From contig OZ026524.1 in NCBI GenBank assembly GCA_964019695.1, forward strand, positions 63,371,066-63,435,065: a stretch of DNA of 64,000 nucleotides. The letters are read 5' to 3'. Below the pieces are notes generated by a model. The model worked only from the letters and a program-made list of their open reading frames with translations. It was not told where the DNA came from and did not search any database. Origin of the DNA: Loripinus fragilis (taxonomy: Eukaryota; Mollusca; Bivalvia; Lucinida; Lucinidae). Positions 24,701 to 39,700 of the stretch are shown one piece after another. The position numbers and the translations under genes are program-made. Position 1 is the first letter of the stretch. Each line of letters begins with the position of its first letter.

Positions 24701-27700
24701 ATCGCTGTGTTCCGTTGTTCCTCAATTCAGAATCTAGATTTTCTGTGTTCCCTCCTCCTTGAAAATGGATCCCTCTGATCACCAGATTTTAAACAATTTT
24801 CAACTTGTTTTATTGAATAAATTGAGCTTTCTATCTGTTTAATCGAAATACTGATTTGTTGACACCAGGCAATGAAAATATGCATTGTAATTCTGTGCAA
24901 CTAAAAAGATCACAGGGCTTGCCCGGTTGGCGTGATCCAAATGAAAATAGACTCATCCTATAAAAAAATGCTCGTTCAGTCCTTGAACAGTTGAGGTCAG
25001 AAAGAGAAACTAGTGATGGGGTGGGAAAGTTGAAAATATATCAGCGGATGTCATATTTTGTGTTTTGGGTCAATATATTCTTTTTTTTTTTTTTGGGGGG
25101 GGGGGGGTGGCTGAAAACTAAATTTTCATGTGAAGTGCAGCAAAGGCTCTTAATTATACACCAGTCATTTGTAACCATCGCTTCGCTCGAGCCCCTGAGC
25201 AGGGCGGGGATAGCCTGGCAAATGTGCTGTGATTTTACTTTTACATTGTCTCTATAATGCGGAGGAAATGTAGGTGTTTGATAGACATAGGCAACCATGG
25301 CAGTGCAGTATAATAACAGACTGCGGGGGAGAATTGTCATGGTTTTGCCAGCTAGCTGTCCCCACAGTGTGATGGTTACTATGAGGACTGCAGACACAAA
25401 ATAAAAGTCCTTGACATTCCCCTGGGCGGGGGGGGGGGAGGGTGAGGCAGTGGTCACAAATGACTTGTGCATAAAGGCGAAATAAATTATGCCACCAGTC
25501 ATTTGTAACGACGCCAGCGGGGCATATGAGCTGTTAGTACATGGTCATGCCAGGGAAATGCAATCAGAACATCAAAGTCCCCGCCGTGGTCCCCCGCTCT
25601 TTGGGCTGTAGTTATGAATGACTTGTGTATTATGTAGAGCACAGCCAAATGATGAGACTCCGGTTAACATATCTGATGAATAGCTTCCTCATTATTTTTA
25701 AATAGTATTATCTGTTGCACTTGTACTATTTGTCCTAGAGCTGTCGAGCAAGCAACAGAAATATACGAGGCCAAGACGCGAGAAAACCTGTCTTCTGGGT
25801 TTCTGGGTTTCCGACAAAGCGAGTCTCAAACCAGTCTCCTCGACTTAACAGGCTAGCAAGAAAATTGAAGTTTCGCTCGTAGCGAGTCTAGATATGACTT
25901 CCAAAAAGCAGATAACAAAGTTGCTGATGAGACTGCGCGGATGCGCAGGCTGATCTGCGCCTTCGTTGTTACAAAATCATATAAGACAGTTTTTCTCAGT
26001 CGCATATGCCGTTTTACCATGAACGCTTAGAAAGGAAAATACGAAATTTGATTTTCGTGAAATATGATAAAACTCAAGACGGAATTGTTATTTGCGCAGT
26101 CTCTTCAAAGCATTTGCAGTGTGTATGTAGACGCAACAAGAATTATCCAGCTGGTGACCGTTTTCTTTATCATACAACCTGATACACGAAAGTAAACATG
26201 GTAATCATTGAACTGTATAAACCACGTGCTACCCATATCAAACACATTGGGGGAAAATGAGGAGTTTTCTAAATTGAAAACGACTCAGTTATTTTATGAT
26301 ATCATTAAAGACATTTTGAAAAAGAAAAATGATGTCCACTGAATTTCTGACGACACAGTAGTTCAACCCCCACATGACTGAAAATGGTTGACTGTGACAT
26401 ACAGAATTAAACCCAATCAAAACCTGTAAATGTACGCTCATGTGCCAGTGCTTTCAATTTCTACGGTTGTCTGTCTATGAAGGGAACGACATTAGCAAAA
26501 CTCCGTGCAAGAGAGTACAGTAATACAGCCACCAATCCAGTTCATTCATCGCATAAAATCATTACTGTGTTATGAAGAAGAGGGAGCTGTTTCCTATGAA
26601 TGAGATGGACCTGAAATTCATCAAAATCGTTATTTTTTCTAACCAATGCAAAATTTCAGAAATCAGAAAATGCTATTCGATGCCCTAGATAGTCAGGGGC
26701 GATCAGGACTCCCGTGCGATTTTGATGCCGATTTGTGGTGACCTATACCAAATCAAACTTTAGGGGATAACTAATGAAAATCACCTGGTCACCCATCTGG
26801 GTTTCACGTCTGGACGTCATTATGACGTCATCAAAATAACGTATATTGTATCAGTGCAATTTAAACGGTATGTCCATTGTAGTATATGGCGATCAGGACT
26901 CTCTTGCATTTTGTTTGCCAATTTCAGTCGAAAGGCACCAAATTTAATCTTAGGAGATTAATAATTAAAATTAACATGTCGCCCATAGTGTTTTCGCATC
27001 AGAACAAAAAGATGACGTCATTGAAATGACGCCTAATATGTAAATACCACATATATATGCGTTTTGTCACCTTCAAACGCATGGAAATATTCCTTTAATA
27101 AACTGGCAGCCTTATCATGACTGAATACAAACTCTTTTAAATCGTAACATACAAAATATATTCAGATAGTGTGAAGTCAGTTCGAGGATGGGACGTAAAT
27201 GCCGTCACGATTTACGAATAAAAAGACAGTGGAGTGAATGAAAACAACGATAATGAACGGTGTAAATATAATCTCTTATGCTTATATATATATAGATGTA
27301 CCACGACCTCTGACCAATGACCTTTGGGTCTTTCTATTTCAAACGATTGATGCAGAATACGTAAAATGAGCCAGTCCGGGTAGAACATATGTGTATGTCA
27401 AAGCTTTTATAGTAAAAGCTTTTATAGAAAACCTTTTTTTCTAGTACAACATATCAATATTGTTAATAGAGTCACGCTCAAAAGCTTTTGGCTTATCTAT
27501 AGCTGCTTATCCTGCACTCAAAGAAAAGATAGTAGTAATAATCATTTGCATACACTATCAACGAAACTCATTATAGTCCGATTTTGACCCCTGAAGGATC
27601 AAACGTTAGAAGAGTCTACATGTACTTAGTAGTAAGTTCATGATATGGAAATATGGATAAACCCTCTACAAGTTACCCATTGTACTTCAATAGCACGGCC

Positions 27701-30700
27701 AATAGAAAACTGCTACAATCTGATTTATCTTTCGCATGCTTATAGGTAGAATCGTCTTCAAACGTTAAAATCGGACAATAAGGCATTCTTGTTGATACGG
27801 CTAAAGAAAAATCTGAATCCACATGAAAATAGTTGTTCAAAAGTCATAAGCATATTGACCAGTGGCAATATTTTACATGAGTCCTCTTCTGCTCCACGGC
27901 AACACAAATCAGTACAATATAAATGGTTTACTTTGTACTCACACCGAGATGTTTCGCATACAGACATGCTGCAACTACATTTTATCAGCTGCAGAGGGGT
28001 TTCGGGGGGGCAGGAGGCAACATGCGCGGATCCAGGGATTTTTGTCAGTCTTATTTTGTCCTCAGCTTATTTTACAGTTTACAGAGGGGGTCCAATGGTT
28101 TTATTGCTGAGAAAACTATACTTATACTTTACCAAGGATCCAGTAAGGGTCCATTATTTTCCAGGGGGGGGGGGGTGTCAAACTTTTTCCAGGGGGGGGG
28201 GGGTCCAAATGCTAATTTCTTTAGAAACCCATGTACGTACTTGTTGTTTTCCAGGGGGGGGGGGGTGTCCGGAACCCCTACCCCCCTCTGGATCCGCACA
28301 TGGGCAATGTCATCATAACGGGACAATATTTATCACAGTCCCGCTTCTAACCATAATTGTCAGGCATTGATTTGTCAGGATTAATGACAGATGAGGTTTT
28401 CCAAATGATGCACTGGTACCGCGCACGTTTGACACCTTCGAGAAACACAGCTCTTGGAAGTGGTAGTTTTGCAATTCAGCTTTTTTTCTCCAAAATATCC
28501 ACTACGTCAACGCAGTGAGTCAAAAAATATCGGTGACTGGCTAATACAAAGTAAGAAAGACGGCAAAGATCAGGAATCGATACAATCAAGTACCACACCT
28601 GACCCAGGATACCAATGGGAAAGTAACAAACTCACAGTTAAACATCACAGACGAGAGCTAAGAAGTCAGGACAATTAATTTACAAATTTATTACTCTAAT
28701 GCATCAGCCACAGTGCTTTCTAAGGGCACTGAGCCGAGGTGATAGAATGCTTCGTGGATAGAGTCTCTAGCATAGCTAAATGCCTGCCAATATGATTTCT
28801 TGCTCTTTCCTGACATTGAACTAGTTAATATCAGCACATGAAAGTGCATGGAATTCGATCAGAGCCCTGGTTGTGACATCACCAATGCCACATTGACATC
28901 TTTAATAAGTGTTCTGATCTTAGAAACGTGGTGATATATGAACAAGACTGTTTAAGAAAATGTAAAATATCCACACTCTGCAATTGTTTTATATATGTTT
29001 TATTTAAGAGCAATTCTCTGTAACCACCAAAAAATCTAAATAGGGGTACGGCACGCATAGTCTCAGATTAACTTGATTTTTTTTGTATGTCGTACATATA
29101 ACCCAAAACCACCAAAAATAAAGTAATTTTTTACTTGTTACCCTTGGTTGCTATGGAAACCATGATTGTTCATTTTGGGCAAATTTCGTAGATTCTGTAT
29201 TTTGAAATTATGAAAAAACACTAATTTGAAAGTATTTGCAGTCATTCAATAAACATTCTGTAACCATATGGTTTCGGCCAAACTACAATATTGTATCAAC
29301 TCTAACTCTTGATATATGTAGTTTGGTTCTATCATGCACGTGCTGGTTGCAGTAGGGTCCTAAAATATACCAAAATTGGCAAAATTCCAAAATGTGAAAA
29401 AATGGGTTTTTGGCAATTTTTAGGGATATTTTTCAAAAAAACGCAGCAACACTGGTATTCAACTGCATTAGATTCTGAAAACCCAACCTTAGGTCATAAA
29501 ATATTTGCAATAAAATCTATGGGAGTATTTGAAGTTTTTTTGGTAATTCTGGTTAAATTGGACCAACAAATTGATTTCTCTAAATAAAGCTGTTTTGTGC
29601 ATGTGACTTAACTGAGATGATTTTGGCAATATAAGACAATGAAAATTGTGTTATGTGTTACAAAACTATTTTATTTCATTAGAAGTTATTCATTCTATCA
29701 TTAATCATCAGTTACTGCCAGGAAATATGCGAAAAATGTCTTTTTGTCCTAATTATCATACAGTACCAGTTTTTGGAATTTTGGATAATGTGCATTTTTA
29801 GGCCAAATTAAGATAAGATAACCATTGTTTTTAGTAGGGATTTACTTTATCATGTCAGAATTCATCAGTAAAATAGAAATTGCTGTAAAATTTTAAGAAA
29901 ATAGCAATAATTGTACAAATAATCAGACGGTACCAAATAACGGAAAATTGAATTTTTAAGCAGCTTTATGCGGAATGAAGTTATTTAGAAAGATAAGTTT
30001 GTGTACAAATGATTTATTCTATCAGATCTCATCATAATACAATTCTTATCTGTGTAAAATCAAAAATTGCCATTAACGCTCTAATAATCAAGCGGTACTA
30101 GTTTTCGGAATATTGGCCTTTTGAGCAATTTCAGGAGGAAAAAGTGATTTCATTCACTTTTATTTGCAAGAAAATTATTCATATTTTTTTTAAACAAAAG
30201 CCAGCCATTAAATAATCCTTGCCAGCAAATGTCCAGAAAAAATAGATAATATTGTTCCAATTATCAATTAGAACCAGTTTTCCAAATGTTGACATTTTAA
30301 GCATTTTCATGAGGAACGGGATATATGATTGTAATCTACTGATTATAAAGTCTCCCAAACCACCCCAATGCCCGTGGGACATCACTATCAGTGACATTGA
30401 ATGTATCTTATCATCAGAAACATCATTATATAGATTTAGGGATGAAAATCTGAACAATTTCCCAGATATTAAGCCTTTAATGAAGTAAATGGGGTGGAGA
30501 ATTGCTGAGCATGCCCTGGTGGGACTTTTCAGTAAGTGCTTATGAATACTTTCTTCTCATAAGAAACATGAAAATTTATGGTTTATGGGTAGTGATCTGA
30601 GCAGTTCCAAGATAGTAAGCCTTTTATGAAGTAAATGAGGTGGGCCATGTGTTGGCACACCCGGGGGTCTCACCCCGGTCTCACGGGTCATTATAACTGA

Positions 30701-33700
30701 ATGCTTGGTACCATAAGAAATATGAATAATCATGGCATGCCCTGGAGGGACTTCTCAGAAAGTGCTTTTGAATGCCTCAACAGTGGGTACACCTGGGGGA
30801 CTTCCTGATCAATATTACTGGATACTTTGTGTCACAAGATATATGAGTATATATGGTTCAGGGGTGAAAATCTGAATGGTTTCTGAGATATAAGGAATTT
30901 TAAAAAATAGTTGGACCTGGGCATGCCTTCTGGTCAGCCCTTGAGCCCAGGTTTTCATATTTCAAACTTTCTTTAAAAAAATCTATAATATCAAAATTTA
31001 TCATATAAAAAAACAAAACAACCCCTTGAATGGTTGCAATTGGTGAGAAATGGACTGGACAAATTTTGGCAGTTTGTTCTACACTTTTCCCTTTATGCCA
31101 CATTATGATCAGAAAAAATGTTTTGACCTTTTTGACAGAGTTGAGGGTGAGTTAAGGAAGGAAATACATGTACCTTGGCTCTTTACTCTCTTATATGAGG
31201 TATTTTCTTGTGTTTTGGTCTCTTTCCCTTATGGTGTCCTGGGCTTGATTTTATTTATTCCTGTTCTTTGCCTCCATTCTTACTTTAAAGTCCACAGAAT
31301 TGCATCTGAGTCAGTATATTGATTCTATGCTAGAATGATACATGTACATTTATGTGTGGTAAATAGCTTTTCAAGTCTTGTTTAGTTCATGTAAATGTAA
31401 TTTCTTGATATTTTTGATGGATTAGTCTTTTTTTTTTGAAAGCTTAAATGTTAGAGGTCCAAATTCACCAATTTACTTTTTTTGTCTACTGGTCAGGCTT
31501 TATGGGACTGTTGAACTGTGAGTATGAATGCCGGAATGGAAACATAGATAAACAATAAAGATGAGATGCCATAGAAATAAAGCATCTCATCTGATTAAAC
31601 AATTTGAGAAAAATTCATTAAATATAGCATTTCATATACATATGTATATAGGGGTATTTCTACCCTATGATCCCTAAAAATATAAATGATGCATCAATTT
31701 AGTCTATTTTGGTTCAAACTTGATTGAAGATCTTATCCATCAAGAAAGGATATATAAAAATGGCTAAAATTTATATGTAATTTTTTTGCCCCAAACCTAC
31801 ATGTACTTTCCCTTGTTAAACATCCATTTTAAGAACTTTTTTTCAAACTCCATCAAAAGAATATGCTCTTACTTTATTCAACAATTTGAACATAGAGGCA
31901 GGCCTCCAGATGAGCATGTACTGGAATAATATTTTTCTTACCTCTCATCCACAATATGTAGTGGGTACTCAAAAGAACCATCTCAATGAGATGGTTCTTT
32001 TGCACATCCAAAACACCCGCTTAAATTCATGCGTTGTAGCAGAAGCCTGATCTTTTTCATTCAGCAGGTCTAAAAAAATACAATGTATTTTCAATTGTCA
32101 GAAGGGATGGGGATTCTTTCACACAGGTGAATGGTTGTTACATATGGTGGGGGTGGGGCTTACTTTGTTTGGAAAGAGTACCTTTCTGTAAATGAGACTG
32201 ATCAGAGCAACTAAGCCTTTGATTAAACTAAAACACAGGGGCCTACTCACAAGCTATTCCAGTCTCTCTGGTTATTATTACATGCACCATATTTCTAGCA
32301 GTCAGGCAAGGTTCCCAGAGCCATTACCCGGAGCAGAAACACACAAACAGCCCTTTTTCACATTGCAGATTATTTGATTTGAAAGTTTTTTGTTTTAAAA
32401 AGAAAAAAGTTAACTCACAATTGGCAGTAAACTGGTATTTCCATAAGAAAACCGATCAAATGTAGATGCTTTTCTAAAAATCAAAACTTGTAAAGTGTAA
32501 AAATCGGTTTGACGGATATTATCTGTTTAAAACTGATCCTCAGCAAGTAGAAACTTTGATTTAACAATCAAATATTTCAACTTATGGCCATCATCGGAAC
32601 AAGAACACATATGAGAAGAGATTTCAACTTGTAAAAGTCTTGTTTCTTTCTCAACGTGTTTGTAATTTACATGGCTAAATGCCCCTTTATTTGAAGAGCT
32701 ACAAAGGGGAAGTAATTTTGACTGATGTGTTGTTGCTAGGCTGTCCCTCCCTTTAAAGGTCTTGTGAATCTTCAAAAACATTTTTGAAACTCTTCTTAAT
32801 TTAAATGACAGTGATGAGAAAACCTGAATGCTGAAAACCGCATCGAAAAATTCTAACCGAGTCAAAAGTTATGCAAGTTTTAAAATTATGCAAATTAGCA
32901 TATACAGCCCCGCCCACATTATTGTTTTAAGATGATTTTTTCAAAATGTCAAATTTCATGTAGTGCGATTTCTAAGCAATTAAAAACAGCACAATAAAGC
33001 TTTTATATGCAAAAGTTGTATTTTATCATATTGAATCAATTTCAGCAAATAAAATATTAAATAATGTAAAAATAAATGAAATATATTAAATTTAATATTT
33101 CAAAAAGCTCAAATGACGTCATATGAGCCTCTCGCATATTTTCATCTAATTAAATTTTGAAACATTCATAACTTTGTAACTATTTTGAATTTTTTGATGG
33201 GGCTTTCGACATTCTTTTTCTCTCATTACTGGCTTTTCAATCAATATGAGTTTAAAAAAGTTTTTTTGAAGGTTCACAAGACCTTTAAGATCTCCAGGGT
33301 GTCTCCGGTGTCATTCAATGCCGTTTTTATGCTTTTACACCAGTCTTTACTGCAGATTAACCGTAATCATGCATAAAATAGCTTAATTTATCCACAAATG
33401 ATAAAGTTAAGGCATAAAATGCATACCCCTGAGAGCAATAATTTAGGACAAAATTAAAACTCTGATTTCTTTGCAGTATTAAAAGTTCCCATGAATTTTA
33501 TTTCACAATTTAACTTTTCAAAGTGTCCTTTTTCTAATAATATATGCAGTAACACACAGAACTGCTGCGATTTTGAATAGTTTGTTATCAAATTTGACCC
33601 CCAAACTCGTTTTTTTCATCAAAAATCCAAATATTTTTGGAAATAAAATATATCTAAGATGCTCCAATCTCTAAACTTTTTTTAAAATCACAAAGCTTAA

Positions 33701-36700
33701 TCTATCTACTTTGAAACATAAACATAAAATAACTGATAACTTTTAGCTTAATTCAATGAATAAGGAAAAGAAAATGAGGGTATGCATTTTCATGAAAGTG
33801 CCATTTTTCGGAACTTCTCTGTCTGTTACCATGGAAACGGTTGCACTTTTTGAAAAACTAAACAAAGTTTATTATTAAAGTTGATGCATCTCTACTTGAA
33901 TATAACGTTTTTATCAAAATCCCTGACTATGCGTGGCCAAAATATTTTGGTGGTTACAGAGAATTGCTCTTAAGCGGTGTAAACAAAATTTACTCCTCTG
34001 CAAAACTGGGCGTAGGGTTGTGCATTAGCTCATATAAGACAAAATATTTAAGATAGGAAGGAAAATTTGTTTTTTGTATTCGTCAATTGAGTATAGGTAT
34101 GTTAAACCTAATCTAAAACGATATTTATTTTTATTCCATAGGGAACAATGTTAAACACATATGATAATTTTACTCTTAATTCAATATTTCGACCAAAGGC
34201 CTTTATCAAGAAAAACATACACTTCAATGTCAACTACATAGTCTCTGTTCCACCATCTTGTAGTTGACATTGAAGTGCATGTTTTCTTGATAATGGCCTT
34301 TGGCCGAAATATTGAATTAAGAGTAAAATTATAATGATAATCTAAAACGGTTTGAAACCGACTCAGAGCAGTCGTTAAACTAAATGACGATAGCCAAAAT
34401 TACCACTTTTAAATTACAAGTATAATAACGTTCATGTAACGCACATAATACAACATGTTGCGTAAACAGCTGTCATGTATAGTAAAGTCATCCAGTAATT
34501 TGCAGACTATTAAAATGTTCATTGATTAGCTAGTTTTAAAGTCTTTTTTCTGTAGCTCAAGCTTTCAATTTTCTTATTCTCAAATTGATAAAGTAACATA
34601 TGTAACAAGCTGTTACAGGCTAACACCCATGCTTACAGTGTGCAAACATCTCCTATACGATGCACCTTGAATTGGTACATACGATAGAGTATATCTAAAA
34701 GAGTTTGGGATGGAGCAGGTCAATACTCAGCTTGCAGTCAAAATCTTGTTTGATGATTATTCTGTTTTTTTTATGAGTTGGGAAGGACAAATATTTTACC
34801 AGAGAAGCAGAAATAATAATCGATATTGTATATGACTTGGATTAGGATTGGTTTTGAATATTTACATTAGAAAAGGACATTTACTAAATTGTACCGTTTA
34901 AATGTGAAACTATTATTTTCTATGTTCCTCTAGGATGCATCTTTATTTTAGAATTATTCATATTAGGAAATATTGAAAACAAATATTCATAACATCTGTA
35001 ACAAAGGTACGGGGGTTTAATAACCATCAATACCTAAGACTTAGGCACCAGAGGCTGGAGACTTTAGTTAGGAAAGCATGCGAAATTATTCATTTTATCC
35101 TGAAATATCATCTCTTACATCAAGTCAATGTCCTTGCTCATTAATTATGTCATGTAACATATGTTACAACCTTTAACAAGTGCTTCAATCTTGTTGTTAA
35201 ACCTGCAAATTCTATAATTTTAATAATATGAGCAAGACAATCCCAAATATGCAAGATATCCAACAGCAGCAAATATTTTCATATATTTTTACTTAAATGA
35301 TGCCAACCAAATTCGGCTCCTTAAAATTTGGTAAAGCCTTTGGGTTGTTTAATTGCACGTATAAGACACTATATTTAAAGTATAAAAGCAAACTTTGGAT
35401 TTTCTCTAACCCAAATTAGTTTGTTAGTACAAAATAATCCAAACATTTTGGAAAATGCACATATCAGCTAGAAAGTAAATGATATTGGTCAAAAGTTTAA
35501 TGTTTAAAGGGTAATCTAATTCAAGTAACGTACATAACACCACAGGAAGCTGTAATTTTGCTCCAAAAGAATTTAAATGTAGCTAAAGTTGTCAATATGC
35601 AGACTATATGAGTTATTTAAATAATTAGCAATCTTTCTGTAGCTCAAACTTTTAATTTTCTTTTTTTCTAAATTTAATATGGTAACATATGTAACAGACT
35701 GTCGGAGACTAACGCCCCGGCGAACATAGTGCAAACATCTATTAAAAGACGCAGCTTGGAATCCTCTTATAGATAGGATAAGCTTGCAAAATTCCCCAGT
35801 GGAAGCAATAGCATTTTCAACCATCAGTCTAAAGGTGGCCCGATAAGCTGAGTATTTACAAAAAATCTACGATATTTTGCATGCAAAATATAGTTATCGA
35901 TAAATAATTCATTGTCAAAGTCAGGTAAAGCATTGATGAAACCATCATAAGACTAAAATAATTGATATTTTGTTAAAAAAAGCGTTCGTGTTGGATAAAT
36001 ATGACCTTATGAACACAAACTATAGCTTTTATTAACGGGCAGTTTCTTATTATGGTCGCCATATTTATGACGTCATAACTAGCCTCAGACGCGGATTTGA
36101 GATGGGTGACCACCTTTAAATTAAAGGTAAGACTCCACTGAAGGTTTTGATATAGGTCACCATAAATCGGCACACAATTCACACGGGACCTATTTTTTGT
36201 CCCTAAGGGCCCTGACTAAGACTTCTACATCCGATATACCTTAAATAGTGTGTCCTGACACATAAACTGATTTTGGAATCTGTGTTGAAGTTATAAAAAA
36301 TGCCATTTTTTTCTTCCTTACAAACTATTTTAACCTGTCAAGCAGAAACTCCTCACTGCCTTACCCGGAGCTTTCTCAGGATGAATACCGCTTCCTATAC
36401 GCCAGTACCCCAAGCATCCATTGGGGTAACACGTTGTTGTATATATGCGTGTTGTTAGCAAAAATAATAATCAAGGGACAGAACTCAATTATCCATATCT
36501 GCTCTATAATGGAAGAGTTAACTTTTTCAAGATTTATATTATTACCTCCGCTTGCAAAAGCTTGCTTTTCACAGGGAAAACGGCCCTTTTGATGAAAAAC
36601 TCATTTCTTTCAAAGATGGCAGGCGATCGTGGCATTAGTCTGTTGTGTTTCTTTGAAGTAGAGGTTATTTTGGAAGTCTAAAATGGCTTGTATATGGATG

Positions 36701-39700
36701 ACAATTCATATTAATTTGAATCAGCAATGGGAAAGGAGGAAATTCCTGCCCTTCTCAATTTTTAAACCATTGTTTTCCAACCATTCCGAAACAGTGATGC
36801 TGTAAAGAAAAGTAGACACTCATGTATTTTCAGCTGTTGAATTTTTTTTGGAATGCTATCACTAAAAACATTATTTCACACATTGTACCAAATGTCTCAA
36901 ACAAGCAGGAAAAAATTTAGTGTAAATCCTTCCAGTGGTTATGATTTGGTATGAAATTATATGTAACACCATAATTAAATCAAAATAGTCGTATATTGCG
37001 TGGCTTTAAAGACGGCAGTGAAGTCGTTAAAACCAATATTATTGTCGGAAACTTCAATGACTGTCTCATCCAATAGCATTGCCCAATTTCTAAATTTTGC
37101 TCTCAAAATTACGAAATAGAAAGTATAATCCAACTGGTATATGCTATGGAGGAGCTGGATTGGTGGCAATGTGTAGGCGATTAAAAGCATGCCATTATCG
37201 GTCCACCAGCGAAATGCCATTCAAATGGCGTTTTGCTGGTGGGCCGATAGTGATCCTTGAACAGTATGCTCTCTGTGATAAGTACGGTAGTACCATGACC
37301 TAGCTCATTTATACTTATTTCAGAGTTACTACTCCAACAGCAGCCTTTTCCAAGGTGCCTAAGATCTTCATGGAATCAAAAATGTGGTATACAGAAACTA
37401 ACGAGTTCACAAATTATGCTCAACTCGGCCAGCAGCTCACCTGGGGTCTAAAAGCGCCAGGTAAGATAAGTGTTTATTTTTTTTGTTTGTTTGGTTTGAT
37501 TCTTCACGTCCCATCAACAATCTTTCAATTATAAAGGGGCGGGTCTTCCTGGGTTGAACCAGTACGAAGCTAGGATTAATGTGTCTTGCTCAAGGACACA
37601 ACGCAGTGACGCCGGTGAGGCTCGAACAATAAATGTTTAAACAATTGGGTGTCCGTATACTCAAATCTTGTAAATTCGAAGTCTAGGGTCAAGAAGTTTT
37701 ATTTCAAATAATTGAAAGTTCGAATTATAGGGAGATAGACATTAAAAATATATAACCACAAAAATGATCATTATAAGTGTTATCAAATATACGCTTTTTG
37801 TGCGTAAAAGAAACATATTTTACGCAACAAAAACGTGTTTTATAGACAAAATATTCAAAAAGTTTATTAAGGGGTCATTTTATCTCAATCCAAAATTATT
37901 CCAAATTAAAAAAAACGCCAGTATTTAGAGTATTTCGAAAAATTGGCTTTAGAATTTTCGAATTTACTTTATATCGTTAAGACAAAGACTTTTTAGAGTA
38001 ATGCAAATTAGACTGAACCGATGAATAATAATATACAAACTGAATCATTGGTATACTTCCACAAAACGCTTCGAGGCGTGACTGTAGTGGTAAATGCATT
38101 GAGTGAATCGAGGGTCATTACTTAGAGGTCGTGGTAGAAGTATAAATTAGATACATTATGCATTACCTATTTGGGATAATGTTAACCGTTGTTAACATTA
38201 GCAAAGGAAAAAGCGTAATGGTCATCCGTCTTCCTCGAAAACTAATGAAGTCCTCTGTATAGAGGGGGTCGTATGTGATACTGCATCTTAATCACCACAT
38301 TTGTCCTTATACATGTTGAATCTCGTTAATTCGAAATCTTATGGACTAGAGGTTTTATTTCGAAGAATTGAAACTTCGAATTATAGGGAGGTAGACAGAA
38401 AAATATGTACCCCCAAAAAGGAATTATTATAAAAAAAATTCCTGTCAAGTATATACGTTTTTGGAGCGTAAACGAAATGTCTCAAAAAGACGTTTATTTT
38501 ATGCACCAAAAACATATGTTTTATAGACAAATATTAAGTAGTTTATAAATAGGTCCTTTTATCTGAATCCAGTGTGTCCCAAATATATTCCAGATTAGCG
38601 ACTATTTCGAAAAATGGAATTTCGAATTATTGAGGTTTTACTGTACTCCATCTTTATCTGGTTTCTTTCCTCAGAAGTTTTCTTGTTTCTTGTCTATATT
38701 TCTCACGTGACCAATTAGTATGCAGTCATTCTGTCTAGATTTACAAACAACTAGAATCCAACACTTTAAAGAGATATTTTCGTCTTGATAGCCAGTTCGA
38801 ATCTGAGGTCAGTACCCGCCATCATTCAAGTGGCGTTTTCCTTCGTTATTGCAAAAAAAAATAAGTCTAAAAACTTAACAGCTGGAGTTTAGTACCTTCA
38901 TTTTCCAATGGATCTTCATCCTTGCAGGTAACAAGGTCAGCCATAAAAGCTTGGATGGGTTTGAATTTCGGCAAGATTCCATCACTGACTTCTGAGTTAG
39001 CTGCCCTTCGGCGTGTGAAAAGTCAATGAATAATGTTGTGACCTCTCTAGCTCCTTCATTTTTGATTGAATCTTCTTCATTCTTGCAGGCAACAAGTAAA
39101 CCCATAATATCTCGGATGGTTTCGAAATTCAGCAGGATCCGACCAGGGACTTATGAATTACCTGCCCTTGAGCGTTTGGGAAAATCCCCATAGACTTATA
39201 ATTTGAGAAATATTGTGACCACTCTAGTGCTTTCAATTTTGAATCGATCTTCCTCATTATTGCATGCAATAAGGACAACTATTGAAGCTTGGATGAGTTT
39301 GAATTTCGACAAGATTCCATCACTGACTTCAGAGTTAGCTACCCTTGTGCGTCAGAAAAATTAATGAATAATGTTGTTACCACTCTAGCTCCTTCATTTT
39401 TGATTGGATCTTCTTCGTTCCTGCAGGCAACAAGGAAACGTATAATATCTCGGATGGGTTTGAAATTCAGCAGGATCTGACCAGGGACTTATGAGTTACC
39501 TGCCCTTGAGCGTTTGGAAAAATCCCCAAAGACTTATAATGGGAGAAATGTTGTAACTATGAACATTTTTCGAAATTTTTTATTTTCTTTTTAAATCATT
39601 TGTAAAAGTAGAATTAAGCTATGTTTTTACAATAAAAATATTCAGTACAGCTGAAAACTGCATGGAAAAGTGAATTATCTTATCAAATAGGTGTATTTTT

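Larger units (their letters stand above)
29004..33973. mobile_element. 5-kb TIR transposon bordered by TTAA
   Basis: TTAA-GAGCAATTCTCTGTAACC... at the left and its exact inverse ...GGTTACAGAGAATTGCTC-TTAA at the right: 29 identical bases including TTAA. A weaker inverted block (CACGCATAGTC) lies further in. Interior: degenerate ~168-bp tandem units (29650-30320), a second degenerate tandem around 30320-30900, hairpins, and a nested TIR element at 32750-33294. No transposase frame found; AT-rich. Confidence 0.82.

Noticed and set aside
25041..25502. 153-codon minus-strand frame
   Set aside because: It crosses inverted-repeat elements and G/T homopolymers; the Pro/Lys runs come from the homopolymers.
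27789..28370. 193-codon + frame with Gly-rich runs
   Set aside because: The glycine runs are the G tracts of an inverted-end element; frames of similar length exist on the opposite strand.
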